NCBI GenBank assembly: GCA_964440115.1
Contig: CAYTPV010000006.1
Span: 1-64,000 of the forward strand
From: JAEWWD01 sp964440115
GTDB lineage: Bacteria > Bacillota > Clostridia > Christensenellales > CAG-138
Length of the DNA: 64,000 nt
Reading direction: 5' to 3'
Numbering within the stretch: position 1 is the first letter of the stretch; each line of letters begins with the position of its first letter. Shown here piece by piece: positions 56,597 to 63,746 of the stretch. The notes beneath the pieces are model-generated. The model saw nothing but the letters and a program-made list of their open reading frames with translations. It was not told where the DNA came from and did no database searches. The position numbers and the translations under genes were made by a program.

Positions 56597-57145
56597 TTAG
56601 CGGACAATCGTCAGACCGCGAACGGTAATCTGTTTTGGCAGTTTGTTCAGCTTGATGATGGAAACGGATATTCCTTTGTTGCAGGCGCTTTCAATAGAGT
56701 CGCAGATGCGTTTGTTTTGCATGTCACTTACTGCGATTAAATGGGAAGCTTTATGCAGCATGTATCTGGCGGATACTTCCTCAAAGCATTGTCCTTCCCG
56801 ATACTCAAGAGATATGACTTCGTCAGCTTCTGAAAGTATTCGTCGAAACAGCATATCATCTTTTGGTTTGCTGAACCTGTACTCCTTTTGCGGGGGCAAA
56901 AGGATATGCAGTTTCAAATTCTCTTTGGTATATGCATGTTTTAAATCCAGTATTGCCTCTGCAAACCACAGTTCGGTTTCAGTTAAAAGCCCGGATAAAA
57001 AAGAATCGCAGCCCTTGCTGATTTTGTCTTCTACTTCCAATACCATTTTGATAATCAGTTTGCTGCAAAATAATTCATCTGCCGTAGAAATATTGGGTTT
57101 TTCACGCATGTTTGTTGCTAAAAAGCCGCAAGTCTTAGCATCCAT
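56597..57145 (-). CDS. YpsA/DUF1273-like SLOG-superfamily protein
   Basis: A 182-residue protein starting MDAKTCGFLATNMRE behind GGGGAGAG. GCDSFLSGLLTETELWFAEAILDLK and LKLHILLPPQKEYRF, then EADEVISL, EVSARYMLHKASHLIAV follow the DUF1273/YpsA pattern, though the family GHR motif near the N-terminus is replaced (FLATNMREK). SLOG proteins are thought to bind nucleotide-like ligands; YpsA affects cell division in Bacillus. It is the second gene after the Crp/Fnr regulator. Confidence 0.75.
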   Translation of the reverse strand: MDAKTCGFLATNMREKPNISTADELFCSKLIIKMVLEVEDKISKGCDSFLSGLLTETELWFAEAILDLKHAYTKENLKLHILLPPQKEYRFSKPKDDMLFRRILSEADEVISLEYREGQCFEEVSARYMLHKASHLIAVSDMQNKRICDSIESACNKGISVSIIKLNKLPKQITVRGLTIVR

Positions 57146-57218
57146 GTAACTCTCCCCAGTAAAGTCGTGCATCAGCATACGTTTTGAACTCTGAACGTAT
57201 GGTTCGTACTTTCAGCGC

Positions 57219-57875
57219 TTATGTAATGCCGCGCCTCTGATTAAGAATTCTTGTAACGGTCACCCTGTTGAGTCCGGCAAGCAACGCCAAATCTTCATGA
57301 GAGTATTTTGCAATACCATGCGTAAGGAACAACGCTTCAGCATTCGCAACGCGATCTTCTGCAGAATCCAGTGTCTTTATCATAAGATTATCCACGACTC
57401 GTGAGAACCGGCTGGAAAACTGGGCGATAAACGCTCTGCACAGATCCTGATGTTCAAGTATCAGCGCTTCCATTACCGAAATTGGCAGCATACAACCTGA
57501 GCAATCGGTTAAGGGCATGATCTGGAAGTATTCCCGCTGACTTTGCGAATTAAATACGTTTACAATACCGAGCAGGTCGCCCGATCCTAACAGGTCGACA
57601 CTTTGCTGTCTGGCCTTCTCATCCATCCTCAAGGCAATAATACATCCGGATTCTAATATCAATATCTGTCTGTTTTCAAGGAAAAATGCCTGTTGATTCT
57701 TTCTGGAATAATTCACCCAGCTTCTTGAACGGCATATTTTGTCTTTGGTGTCCGGCAGCAGATTTTTGCAAAAGCTGTTTGTACATGCAGCGCAGGATGG
57801 CGGTGCTTTCAAAATGGAGGCCCTCTTTATGACAAATTTTTCATCCCCATCTATCATAACAAGGGTGCTGATCAT
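57219..57875 (-). CDS. Crp/Fnr-family regulator with an N-terminal cysteine cluster
   Basis: About 218 residues from MISTLVMIDGDEKF; a start six codons later is possible and neither has a clear ribosome site. The N-terminus has Cys28, Cys31, Cys36 and Cys48 (PSCAACTNSFCKN), reminiscent of the iron-sulfur cysteines of FNR but with different spacing. A cyclic-nucleotide-binding-type domain follows (LLGSGDLLGIVNVF) and a C-terminal helix-turn-helix, HEDLALLAGLNRVTVTRIL. It lies 14 bases downstream of a 20-bp inverted repeat and probably controls itself and the divergent cysteine desulfidase operon. Confidence 0.88.
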   Translation of the reverse strand: MISTLVMIDGDEKFVIKRASILKAPPSCAACTNSFCKNLLPDTKDKICRSRSWVNYSRKNQQAFFLENRQILILESGCIIALRMDEKARQQSVDLLGSGDLLGIVNVFNSQSQREYFQIMPLTDCSGCMLPISVMEALILEHQDLCRAFIAQFSSRFSRVVDNLMIKTLDSAEDRVANAEALFLTHGIAKYSHEDLALLAGLNRVTVTRILNQRRGIT

Positions 57876-57888
57876 AGTCAAACAGTGA

Positions 57889-57908
57889 TTTGTAGCATAC
57901 GCTACAAA
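57889..57908. promoter_or_regulatory. Candidate Crp/Fnr operator
   Basis: TTTGTAGC-ATAC-GCTACAAA, an exact 8-bp inverted repeat with TGT/ACA edges as in Crp/Fnr sites. Its centre lies about 64 bases upstream of the likely start of the rightward operon, a position from which this family often activates, and between the promoter region and coding start of the leftward regulator gene. Confidence 0.65.
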
Positions 57909-57927
57909 AAGATGATAGCATGCGTAA

Positions 57928-57956
57928 TTGCCCCATCTGTCACTGGCTATTATAAT
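57928..57956 (+). promoter_or_regulatory. Promoter of the cysteine desulfidase-like operon
   Basis: TTGCCC at 57928-57933 and TATAAT at 57951-57956 are spaced by 17 bases. The TATAAT overlaps its own reverse complement, so a minus-strand -10 at 57954-57949 may serve the divergent regulator. Confidence 0.55.
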
Positions 57957-58002
57957 GGAAGAAGACAAATACAAATACGAAAACGCATCGAGGACAATGC
58001 CT

Positions 58003-59277
58003 ATGGCAGACCAGAGTCAGTTTGATATGTATTATTCCATACTTTCGGATGAGCTTGTGCTGGCGCAGGGCTGCACAGAACCTATCTCGATTGCCTATGC
58101 TGCCTCAAAGGCGGCAAAGGTACTTGGCTGCAAACCGGATCGATTAACGGTAGCTTGCAGCGGCAATATTTTCAAGAATGTTCAGAGTGTGATCATACCG
58201 GGAACCGGAACGCTGACCGGTGTTGCGGCAGCGGCAGTTCTGGGTGCAATTGCGGGCAATTCTGATCTGATGCTGGAAGTTCTTCGCGGCGTAACGAAAG
58301 AGGATGTAAAGGAAGCTGCCGATTTGATAAACCGGCAGTTTTGTAAGACGGAATTGCTGGATGATTCAGAAATACCGCTTGCAATATGCGTCACGGCAGG
58401 AAAGCTGCAGGACTATGCCCAGGTAACGATAATGCATACGCATACCAATATCGTGAAAATTGAAAAAAACGGCGAAATTATGCATCAGCAGGATTGCAAT
58501 TTGAATGTAAAATCCAAAAGAGAAGACCTGACCATAAGTGCAATTCTTGATTTCGCGGATGCCGCCGAGCTTGATCGAATAAAACCCCTGCTGCAGCGGC
58601 AAATTGAGTGTAATCTTGGCATTGCGGAAGAAGGATTGCGCAACAAGTATGGTGCCAATGTTGGCAGACTGATACTCTCTCACGCGCAGCAGGAAGATGC
58701 AAGGGCGCTCGCCATCGCATATGCCGCGGCGGGCAGCGATGCGCGTATGGCGGGGTGTGAGATGCCTGTGGTGATCAACTCGGGCAGCGGAAATCAGGGC
58801 ATAACGGTATCAATGCCGGTGCTGATGATGGCGCGGTCAATGGCTTGTTCAGAGGAAATGCTGTATCGAGCGCTCATCGTCAGTAATCTGACCTCAATAC
58901 GGATCAAAAGCAATATGGGGAGTCTTTCGGCTTTTTGCGGCGCCGTCAGCGCCGCGTGCGGCGCAGGGGCAGGTATTGCGTACTTAATGGGATTTGATTA
59001 CGCTCGTATCGGCGCCACAATAGTGAATATGCTTGCAAATGTTTCCGGCCTTGTCTGTGACGGCGCAAAGGCATCCTGCGCAGCCAAGATTGCCTCCTCG
59101 GTCTCAGCTGCATTCCTGGCACTGGATCTTGCGGAAAAGGGTTTTTCATTTGCTGCGGGAGATGGGTTTGTCGGACATGATGTGGAAGAGACGATCGATA
59201 ATATCGCAAAGATCGTGAAAAACGGTATGCGCTCTACTGACAGGGAAATTCTAAAGGTAATGCTTGAATGCGGATGA
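58003..59277 (+). CDS. L-cysteine desulfidase/UPF0597-family (CyuA-like) protein
   Basis: A 424-residue protein of normal CyuA length. The family motif is VLAQGCTEPISIAYAASKA with Cys24; further conserved segments are CSGNIFKNVQSVIIPGTG, VINSGSGNQGITVSMPV, AFCGAVSAACGAG and GAKASCAAKI, which provide the other probable cluster cysteines. Characterised members hold a 4Fe-4S cluster and split L-cysteine into sulfide, ammonia and pyruvate; related ones act on serine. Start chosen at MADQSQFD, behind CGAGGA and downstream of the likely transcription start. Confidence 0.85.
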   Translation: MADQSQFDMYYSILSDELVLAQGCTEPISIAYAASKAAKVLGCKPDRLTVACSGNIFKNVQSVIIPGTGTLTGVAAAAVLGAIAGNSDLMLEVLRGVTKEDVKEAADLINRQFCKTELLDDSEIPLAICVTAGKLQDYAQVTIMHTHTNIVKIEKNGEIMHQQDCNLNVKSKREDLTISAILDFADAAELDRIKPLLQRQIECNLGIAEEGLRNKYGANVGRLILSHAQQEDARALAIAYAAAGSDARMAGCEMPVVINSGSGNQGITVSMPVLMMARSMACSEEMLYRALIVSNLTSIRIKSNMGSLSAFCGAVSAACGAGAGIAYLMGFDYARIGATIVNMLANVSGLVCDGAKASCAAKIASSVSAAFLALDLAEKGFSFAAGDGFVGHDVEETIDNIAKIVKNGMRSTDREILKVMLECG

Positions 59278-59313
59278 TACCGCAAAAATATACGGATGTT
59301 GGAGGAAAGTAAA

Positions 59314-60228
59314 ATGATCAAACCGAGCGGTTCCTGGGTTGCCATACCTACGCCATTTGACGCCAATAATCGAGTGGATTTCGGCGTGTTCCGTGAAATG
59401 GTGGATCGCCATGTGCATTTCAAAACCAATATGCTGTTTTGTCTGGGTTCGGCAGGAGAAGCCACCATGCTCAGCCTGGACGAACGGCATGAAATCATAC
59501 GGCAGATGGTTAAGATCTGTGCGGGAAAGATCCCCGTGTTCTTTGGCGCAACCATGACGACAACGGAAGCGACGGTTGCCATGGCGCAGTTCGCGCAGGC
59601 AGAAGGCGCTGAAGGCTTAATCTTCACTGTGCCGCCCTATCTGCTTCCGCCGCAGGCTGCCGTGAAGGAATACTTGCATACCGTCATGAAGTCGGTGTCC
59701 ATCCCGGTGGGCGTATACAACAATCCCAGCCGCACCGGCGTAAATCTTGAACCCGAAACTATAGCCTACCTTGCGGATGAATGCGAGAATTTCGTCGTAG
59801 ATAAGGAAGCCATGGGCAGCGTGGGTCAGCTTGTAGAAGTGAAACGCCGCTGCGGCGACAGGCTGAACATACTTTGCTGCGATTACCCCAAGTATTCCAT
59901 ATTGCTTCCCACCCTTGCGATCGGCGGAAACGGTGCGGCCAATATCGGCGGTAACATTATACCTGAAGAAATGGCAATGATGGCACGCCCGTGGACTTCT
60001 GAAGGCCTGCGCGAGGAAAGCGTTGCGCTGTACTTTAAGTATTATGACCTGCTCAAGGCGCTGTACTGGTTCTCCAACCCCATCGTGATCAAAGCGGCTC
60101 TGCGTATACTCGGCGTGCCGGTTGGTGCGGTTCGTGCGCCTTATATGGATCTGCAGGGGCCGAAGGTGGATGAGCTTCGTTCCATCATGTCGGATCTGGG
60201 CGTTATTGAAAAGTACGGCCGGAAATAG
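59314..60228 (+). CDS. DapA-family (dihydrodipicolinate synthase-like) aldolase/lyase
   Basis: A 304-residue class I aldolase. The Schiff-base lysine is Lys164 (FVVDKEAMG) and the proton-relay Tyr is Tyr135 (VGVYNNPSRTG). The GTTGE motif of true DapA is changed to GSAGE, so lysine synthesis is unlikely and another 2-oxoacid substrate is more probable. The start MIKPSGSWVAIPTPF is set by GGAGG. It lies between the cysteine desulfidase-like gene and a flavoprotein; pyruvate made by the first could be its substrate or product. Confidence 0.85.
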   Translation: MIKPSGSWVAIPTPFDANNRVDFGVFREMVDRHVHFKTNMLFCLGSAGEATMLSLDERHEIIRQMVKICAGKIPVFFGATMTTTEATVAMAQFAQAEGAEGLIFTVPPYLLPPQAAVKEYLHTVMKSVSIPVGVYNNPSRTGVNLEPETIAYLADECENFVVDKEAMGSVGQLVEVKRRCGDRLNILCCDYPKYSILLPTLAIGGNGAANIGGNIIPEEMAMMARPWTSEGLREESVALYFKYYDLLKALYWFSNPIVIKAALRILGVPVGAVRAPYMDLQGPKVDELRSIMSDLGVIEKYGRK

Positions 60229-60246
60229 GAAAGGATGTAATTCGGT

Positions 60247-61596
60247 ATGCGCCTTGTCGTGATCGGCGGTGTAGCCGCAGGTATGAGCGCCGCTGCGAAA
60301 GCGGCCCGTACTGCCGCTCTGATGCAGATTGATGTATACACCGATGAACAGTATATTTCGTATTCCGCCTGCAGCCTTCCTTATTATATAAAAGGCGCGG
60401 TCGCGCGGGATGATCTGATTGCGCGTACGCCGGAGCAGATGCTTGAGCAGGGTGTGCATGTGCATACCGGATGCAGGGCGCTTCAAATCGAACCCGAACA
60501 TAAGCGCGTGCTCATCGCCATGCAGGACGGTGTTCAAAGCTGGGAGTCATACGACAAGCTTGTTATTGCGACAGGAGCTCGCCCAATCGTACCGCGAATT
60601 CCCGGCATAGAACTCAAAGGCGTTTTTGCGCTCAAGCAGATCCCGGATGCCGATTATATTCGAGCATTTCTGGAAGCAGAGAAGCCGAAAAAGGCGGTTG
60701 TTGTCGGCGGCGGATTTATCGGGCTGGAAATGACGGAAACACTGCTTTCCTATAGCTGTGACGTCACAATCGTCGAGAAGGCGGGGCAAATACTCAATAC
60801 GTTCGATACCGATATCGCAAATCTTGCAGCGGAGTACCTGCGGTCGGAAGGCATCACGATTGTTACGGGCGACGGTGTAATGGCATTTTCCGGCAAGGAT
60901 AGGGTGGAGCGCGTGATCACCGAACATGGTTCGTTTGATGCGGATATCGTCGTGCTGGCGCTTGGCGTGAGACCCAATTCAGAGCTTGCTGAGGCGGCCG
61001 GAATTGAACTGACGGTTGCCAAGGCCATTGCGGTGGATGATCGCATGCGTACGAATTTAGACGATATCTATGCGGCGGGCGACTGCACGGCTGCAAAACA
61101 TATCGTGGATGGGTCGGATGCCTTTATTCCGCTCGGAACAACTGCAAACAAGGGCGGCAAGACGGCGGGGGAAAACGCGGCAGGCGGCAATGCTGAATTC
61201 TCAGGAATTGCAGGGACGTCCATATTCAAAATCCTGGAACGGGAATCCGCGCGCACAGGCTTTGGCAAGCTGGAAGCGGAGCGGTCCGGTATGAGAACAT
61301 GGGAAACGGTTGTGAATAGCCGCACCAAAGCGCACGGATATCCGGGGATTGGGCCTGCTGTCGTGAAACTGCGTTTTGAGGAGGGCAGCAACCGCCTGGT
61401 AGGCGCGCAGATATTCGGCGCGGCTGGTGCCGCAAAGCGCATTGATATGCTCGCAGCCGCCATTCAAATGCAGTGGGGGCCGGAGGAGATCGCAAAAGTG
61501 GATATGGCATACGCGCCCCCGTTCAGTCCCGTTTGGGACCCGGTGCTCATTGCAGCCGGTAATGCCGTAACGGCTATGAAGAAAAGGCAAAAATAG
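60247..61596 (+). CDS. CoA-disulfide-reductase/NADH-oxidase-like flavoprotein
   Basis: A 449-residue pyridine nucleotide-disulfide oxidoreductase. FAD motif LVVIGGVAAGMSAAAKAAR, redox Cys42 in YSACSLPYYI as in CoA-disulfide reductases, NAD-binding VVVGGGFIGLEM and the second FAD segment DDIYAAGDCTA. A C-terminal dimerisation domain is present. It probably reduces a low-molecular thiol disulfide, persulfide or oxygen. As the last gene of the cysteine desulfidase-like operon it may handle sulfur made there, an inference. Confidence 0.88.
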   Translation: MRLVVIGGVAAGMSAAAKAARTAALMQIDVYTDEQYISYSACSLPYYIKGAVARDDLIARTPEQMLEQGVHVHTGCRALQIEPEHKRVLIAMQDGVQSWESYDKLVIATGARPIVPRIPGIELKGVFALKQIPDADYIRAFLEAEKPKKAVVVGGGFIGLEMTETLLSYSCDVTIVEKAGQILNTFDTDIANLAAEYLRSEGITIVTGDGVMAFSGKDRVERVITEHGSFDADIVVLALGVRPNSELAEAAGIELTVAKAIAVDDRMRTNLDDIYAAGDCTAAKHIVDGSDAFIPLGTTANKGGKTAGENAAGGNAEFSGIAGTSIFKILERESARTGFGKLEAERSGMRTWETVVNSRTKAHGYPGIGPAVVKLRFEEGSNRLVGAQIFGAAGAAKRIDMLAAAIQMQWGPEEIAKVDMAYAPPFSPVWDPVLIAAGNAVTAMKKRQK

Positions 61597-61612
61597 AAGA
61601 CGAGTAAAATCT

Positions 61613-61639
61613 AAAACCCGGACGTTGTTCCGGGTTTTT
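61613..61639 (+). terminator. Terminator after the flavoprotein gene
   Basis: A 10-bp stem, AAAACCCGGA with TCCGGGTTTT, followed by a T-run, closes the three-gene operon. Confidence 0.85.
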
Positions 61640-61689
61640 GTTATTTTACTTATGTGATATGATTGCATGAAAGGGGAGGAGGGGATTGT

Positions 61690-62226
61690 ATGACGGATCA
61701 GCAGTGGTTGGAACTTGCACTTTTTGCGGGCACAAGAGACGCTTCCATAATGGATGTCCGGGAGATTCCTTTTGACGAAAAATTTCGGTCGGCCTGCGAA
61801 GAAAATATTTGCGGCAGCTATAACCGGAACTGGGCCTGTCCGCCCCATGCCGGTGATATCAATGGGCTGATCGGGCAGGCTAGGGCATATGACAGGGCAC
61901 TCATTTACATTACAGTCCATGCTGTTTCGCCTTCGTTTGAAGAGCAGGGGTTCGAGGATGCTGTTCGTGAGCATGACGAAATTGCGAGGCGGCTGCAGGA
62001 TGGATGCCCGCCCGAAAGCTTACTGCATCTATCTGTTGGCGCGTGTACGTTGTGTGAGCAGTGTACCGCACAAGACAACAAACCCTGTCTGTATCCCGAG
62101 CAGATGCTGCCTTCCGTTTCCGCCTATGGCGTTGATGTTGCGGCGATGTCCGAGAAATGCGGATTGCGGTACTTCAACGGAGAAAACACGATTACACTGT
62201 TTGGCATGGTTTTCTTTCATATATAG
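61690..62226 (+). CDS. DUF2284 metal-binding-like protein
   Basis: A 178-residue cysteine-rich protein. CEENICGSYNRNWACPPHAG near the N-terminus and CTLCEQCTAQDNKPCLYPEQMLPS match DUF2284, a family of predicted metal- or cluster-binding proteins with unknown role. Start taken at MTDQQWLEL after a GGGGAGGAGGGG; an ATG nine codons earlier would place the ribosome site inside the gene. It is transcribed in the same direction as the desulfidase operon but lies beyond its terminator. Confidence 0.8.
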   Translation: MTDQQWLELALFAGTRDASIMDVREIPFDEKFRSACEENICGSYNRNWACPPHAGDINGLIGQARAYDRALIYITVHAVSPSFEEQGFEDAVREHDEIARRLQDGCPPESLLHLSVGACTLCEQCTAQDNKPCLYPEQMLPSVSAYGVDVAAMSEKCGLRYFNGENTITLFGMVFFHI

Positions 62227-62546
62227 GCATTCACCAGCAACCCATATGGGAGGAAGCGCGTGCTATGCCGTTATATCAAAAAATATATTCACGAATTGGA
62301 AGGCAATAAAGAACTTTTGAATTGATATTTGGAGCAATGATAGTACCCATACGAAACATCTGATTTTACTAAGCTTCAGTTCAATTTTGGGCTTATAGAA
62401 ATGGCTAACTAAGAATATTTCGTGTAATATGTCAATCCGTTTTTATGAGCTAATTGAAAAATCCTTGGGGTTGGGCCGTAAAAAACATCTTGCAATTCAA
62501 AATGTGATTTAGTATAATTGTCCTTGCTGCGAGGGCGGCGGGTAAT
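62227..62546 (+). promoter_or_regulatory. Intergenic stretch with the tRNA-Pro promoter
   Basis: No gene is seen. TTGCAA at 62490-62495 and TATAAT at 62513-62518, spaced by 17 bases, form a good promoter about 28 bases before the tRNA. The rest of the stretch is AT-rich without recognisable features. Confidence 0.65.
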
Positions 62547-62623
62547 CTGGGTGTGGCGCAGTTTGGTAGCGTGCTTGAATGGGGTTCAAGAGGCCGGAAG
62601 TTCAAATCTTCTCACCCAGACCA
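62547..62623 (+). tRNA. tRNA-Pro, anticodon GGG
   Basis: A full 77-base cloverleaf. The acceptor stem is CTGGGTG/CACCCAG, discriminator A73, and CCA is encoded. The anticodon arm is CTTGA-ATGGGGT-TCAAG, giving GGG. The C1-G72 pair fits a bacterial proline tRNA. It reads CCC codons. Confidence 0.95.
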
Positions 62624-62629
62624 ATAGAA

Positions 62630-62662
62630 AAGTCCCGAAACTTCTAGGGTTTCGGGACTTAT
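62630..62662 (+). terminator. Terminator after tRNA-Pro
   Basis: An 11-bp stem, AGTCCCGAAAC with GTTTCGGGACT, is followed by a T-rich TATTATTT. Confidence 0.75.
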
Positions 62663-62693
62663 TATTTCTCGCAAATATAAGCTCGTCTGATTG

Positions 62694-62715
62694 TTTGACA
62701 TCCATTTGACATCCA
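62694..62715 (+). repeat. Tandem 11-base repeat downstream of tRNA-Pro
   Basis: TTTGACATCCA occurs twice in direct succession about 70 bases past the tRNA. Short direct repeats next to tRNA genes can be recombinase arm sites or scars, but no integrase gene is present. Confidence 0.5.
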
Positions 62716-62981
62716 TAGAAAAAATGGCATGGTGGCAGCGCATTCTGCGTTACCAATGCTAAGAGAGTAGGGATTAATCCTGCTAGACAAATCGGCGCTC
62801 AAAAACAGGCGGTGACGGGTTAAGCCATTGTACACTTACCGAAGCCTCTGTACTTCTCATCTTGTACTGTACGAGAGTATCTACGATTTTTTGTATCAGA
62901 CAAAATGGAAACAGGATATGTCTCAAATAGATGCTGCGTTACTATCAATAATGGAAGATGCCGCCGAATTTTTTAACCCGA
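62716..62981. other. Non-coding stretch before a leftward receiver gene
   Basis: I see no convincing gene. A 60-codon rightward frame (62828-63010) overlaps the end of the receiver gene and has no ribosome site or recognisable sequence. Confidence 0.4.
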
Positions 62982-63362
62982 TTAATGATATAGAATTTCC
63001 GTTTGCGTGATTTTCGTAGCTGCCGATGTCAGATCAAAAGGCTTGACCAAATACCGTTTCGCGCCAAGTGCAAATGCCTCTTTAATAATCTCTTCATTGC
63101 TAAGCGCAGATATTACAATAACCGAGAGGTGGCTGCCATAATGACTGTTTATTTGCCTTAAAACTTCAAGACCGTCCACATTTGGCATAATGAGATCCAA
63201 AAGCAACACGTCCGGAGTTGTCTTGATTAACATCTCAATGGTCTGAACGCCATCTTCCGCAATACCAACGACTTGAATATCGGAATTCAATGACAAAAAA
63301 TCGCTTAATAAAGTTGCGTAGTCTTTGGAGTCATCGGAAATCAACACTTTAATTCGCGACAT
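62982..63362 (-). CDS. Stand-alone Spo0A-like response-regulator receiver (second copy)
   Basis: A 126-residue protein made only of a receiver domain. Acidic pair in LISDDSKDY, phosphorylated Asp in VLLLDLIMPNVDG, Ser/Thr in VISALS, Lys in YLVKPFD. It resembles the receiver near 56.2 kb in length and sequence, and the Spo0A receiver, but has no output domain. GGAGG precedes the ATG. No kinase gene adjoins it inside the window; a CheB-type gene starts divergently to the right. Confidence 0.9.
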   Translation of the reverse strand: MSRIKVLISDDSKDYATLLSDFLSLNSDIQVVGIAEDGVQTIEMLIKTTPDVLLLDLIMPNVDGLEVLRQINSHYGSHLSVIVISALSNEEIIKEAFALGAKRYLVKPFDLTSAATKITQTEILYH

Positions 63363-63746
63363 ACTTTCCTCCTTTTATATACTTTAATCTACATTATCAC
63401 ATGTTGCTTTCCAATCACAGTGAACAGCCAGAGAGGATACGCGATATTTCTAGGTTAATTTATCGATTCGTATCAGATTTTGTCGAATATTTGAATTATT
63501 TTATGGTAGATTTATACTGGGTCATCCGGTTCGAAACGCGGCTAAAGCCTGCTGTCGTATTGCTATATATATTTCATTGTGGTTCAAAGAATGTGATATA
63601 CTCTATGTAGGGTAACATGGAAAAAAGTTCTATTGATCTGGTTTGTTTCAGCGGTGCAATCAAAAACTGCGGCTATTGCAATGCATAGAAGGATAGTTCT
63701 TAATCATTTCTGTTTACTACTAAGCGGCGACCTGCAGGAGGCCATC
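63363..63746 (+). promoter_or_regulatory. Divergent intergenic stretch with a likely extended -10 promoter
   Basis: No gene is seen. TGA-TATACT at 63594-63602 fits an extended -10 promoter reading rightward to the CheB-type gene; it lacks a well-spaced -35 box. The composition is AT-rich and changes to GC-richer at the gene start. Confidence 0.4.

Noticed and set aside
62828..63010. Small rightward open frame (60 codons)
   Set aside because: Overlaps the end of the receiver gene, no ribosome site, no recognisable sequence.
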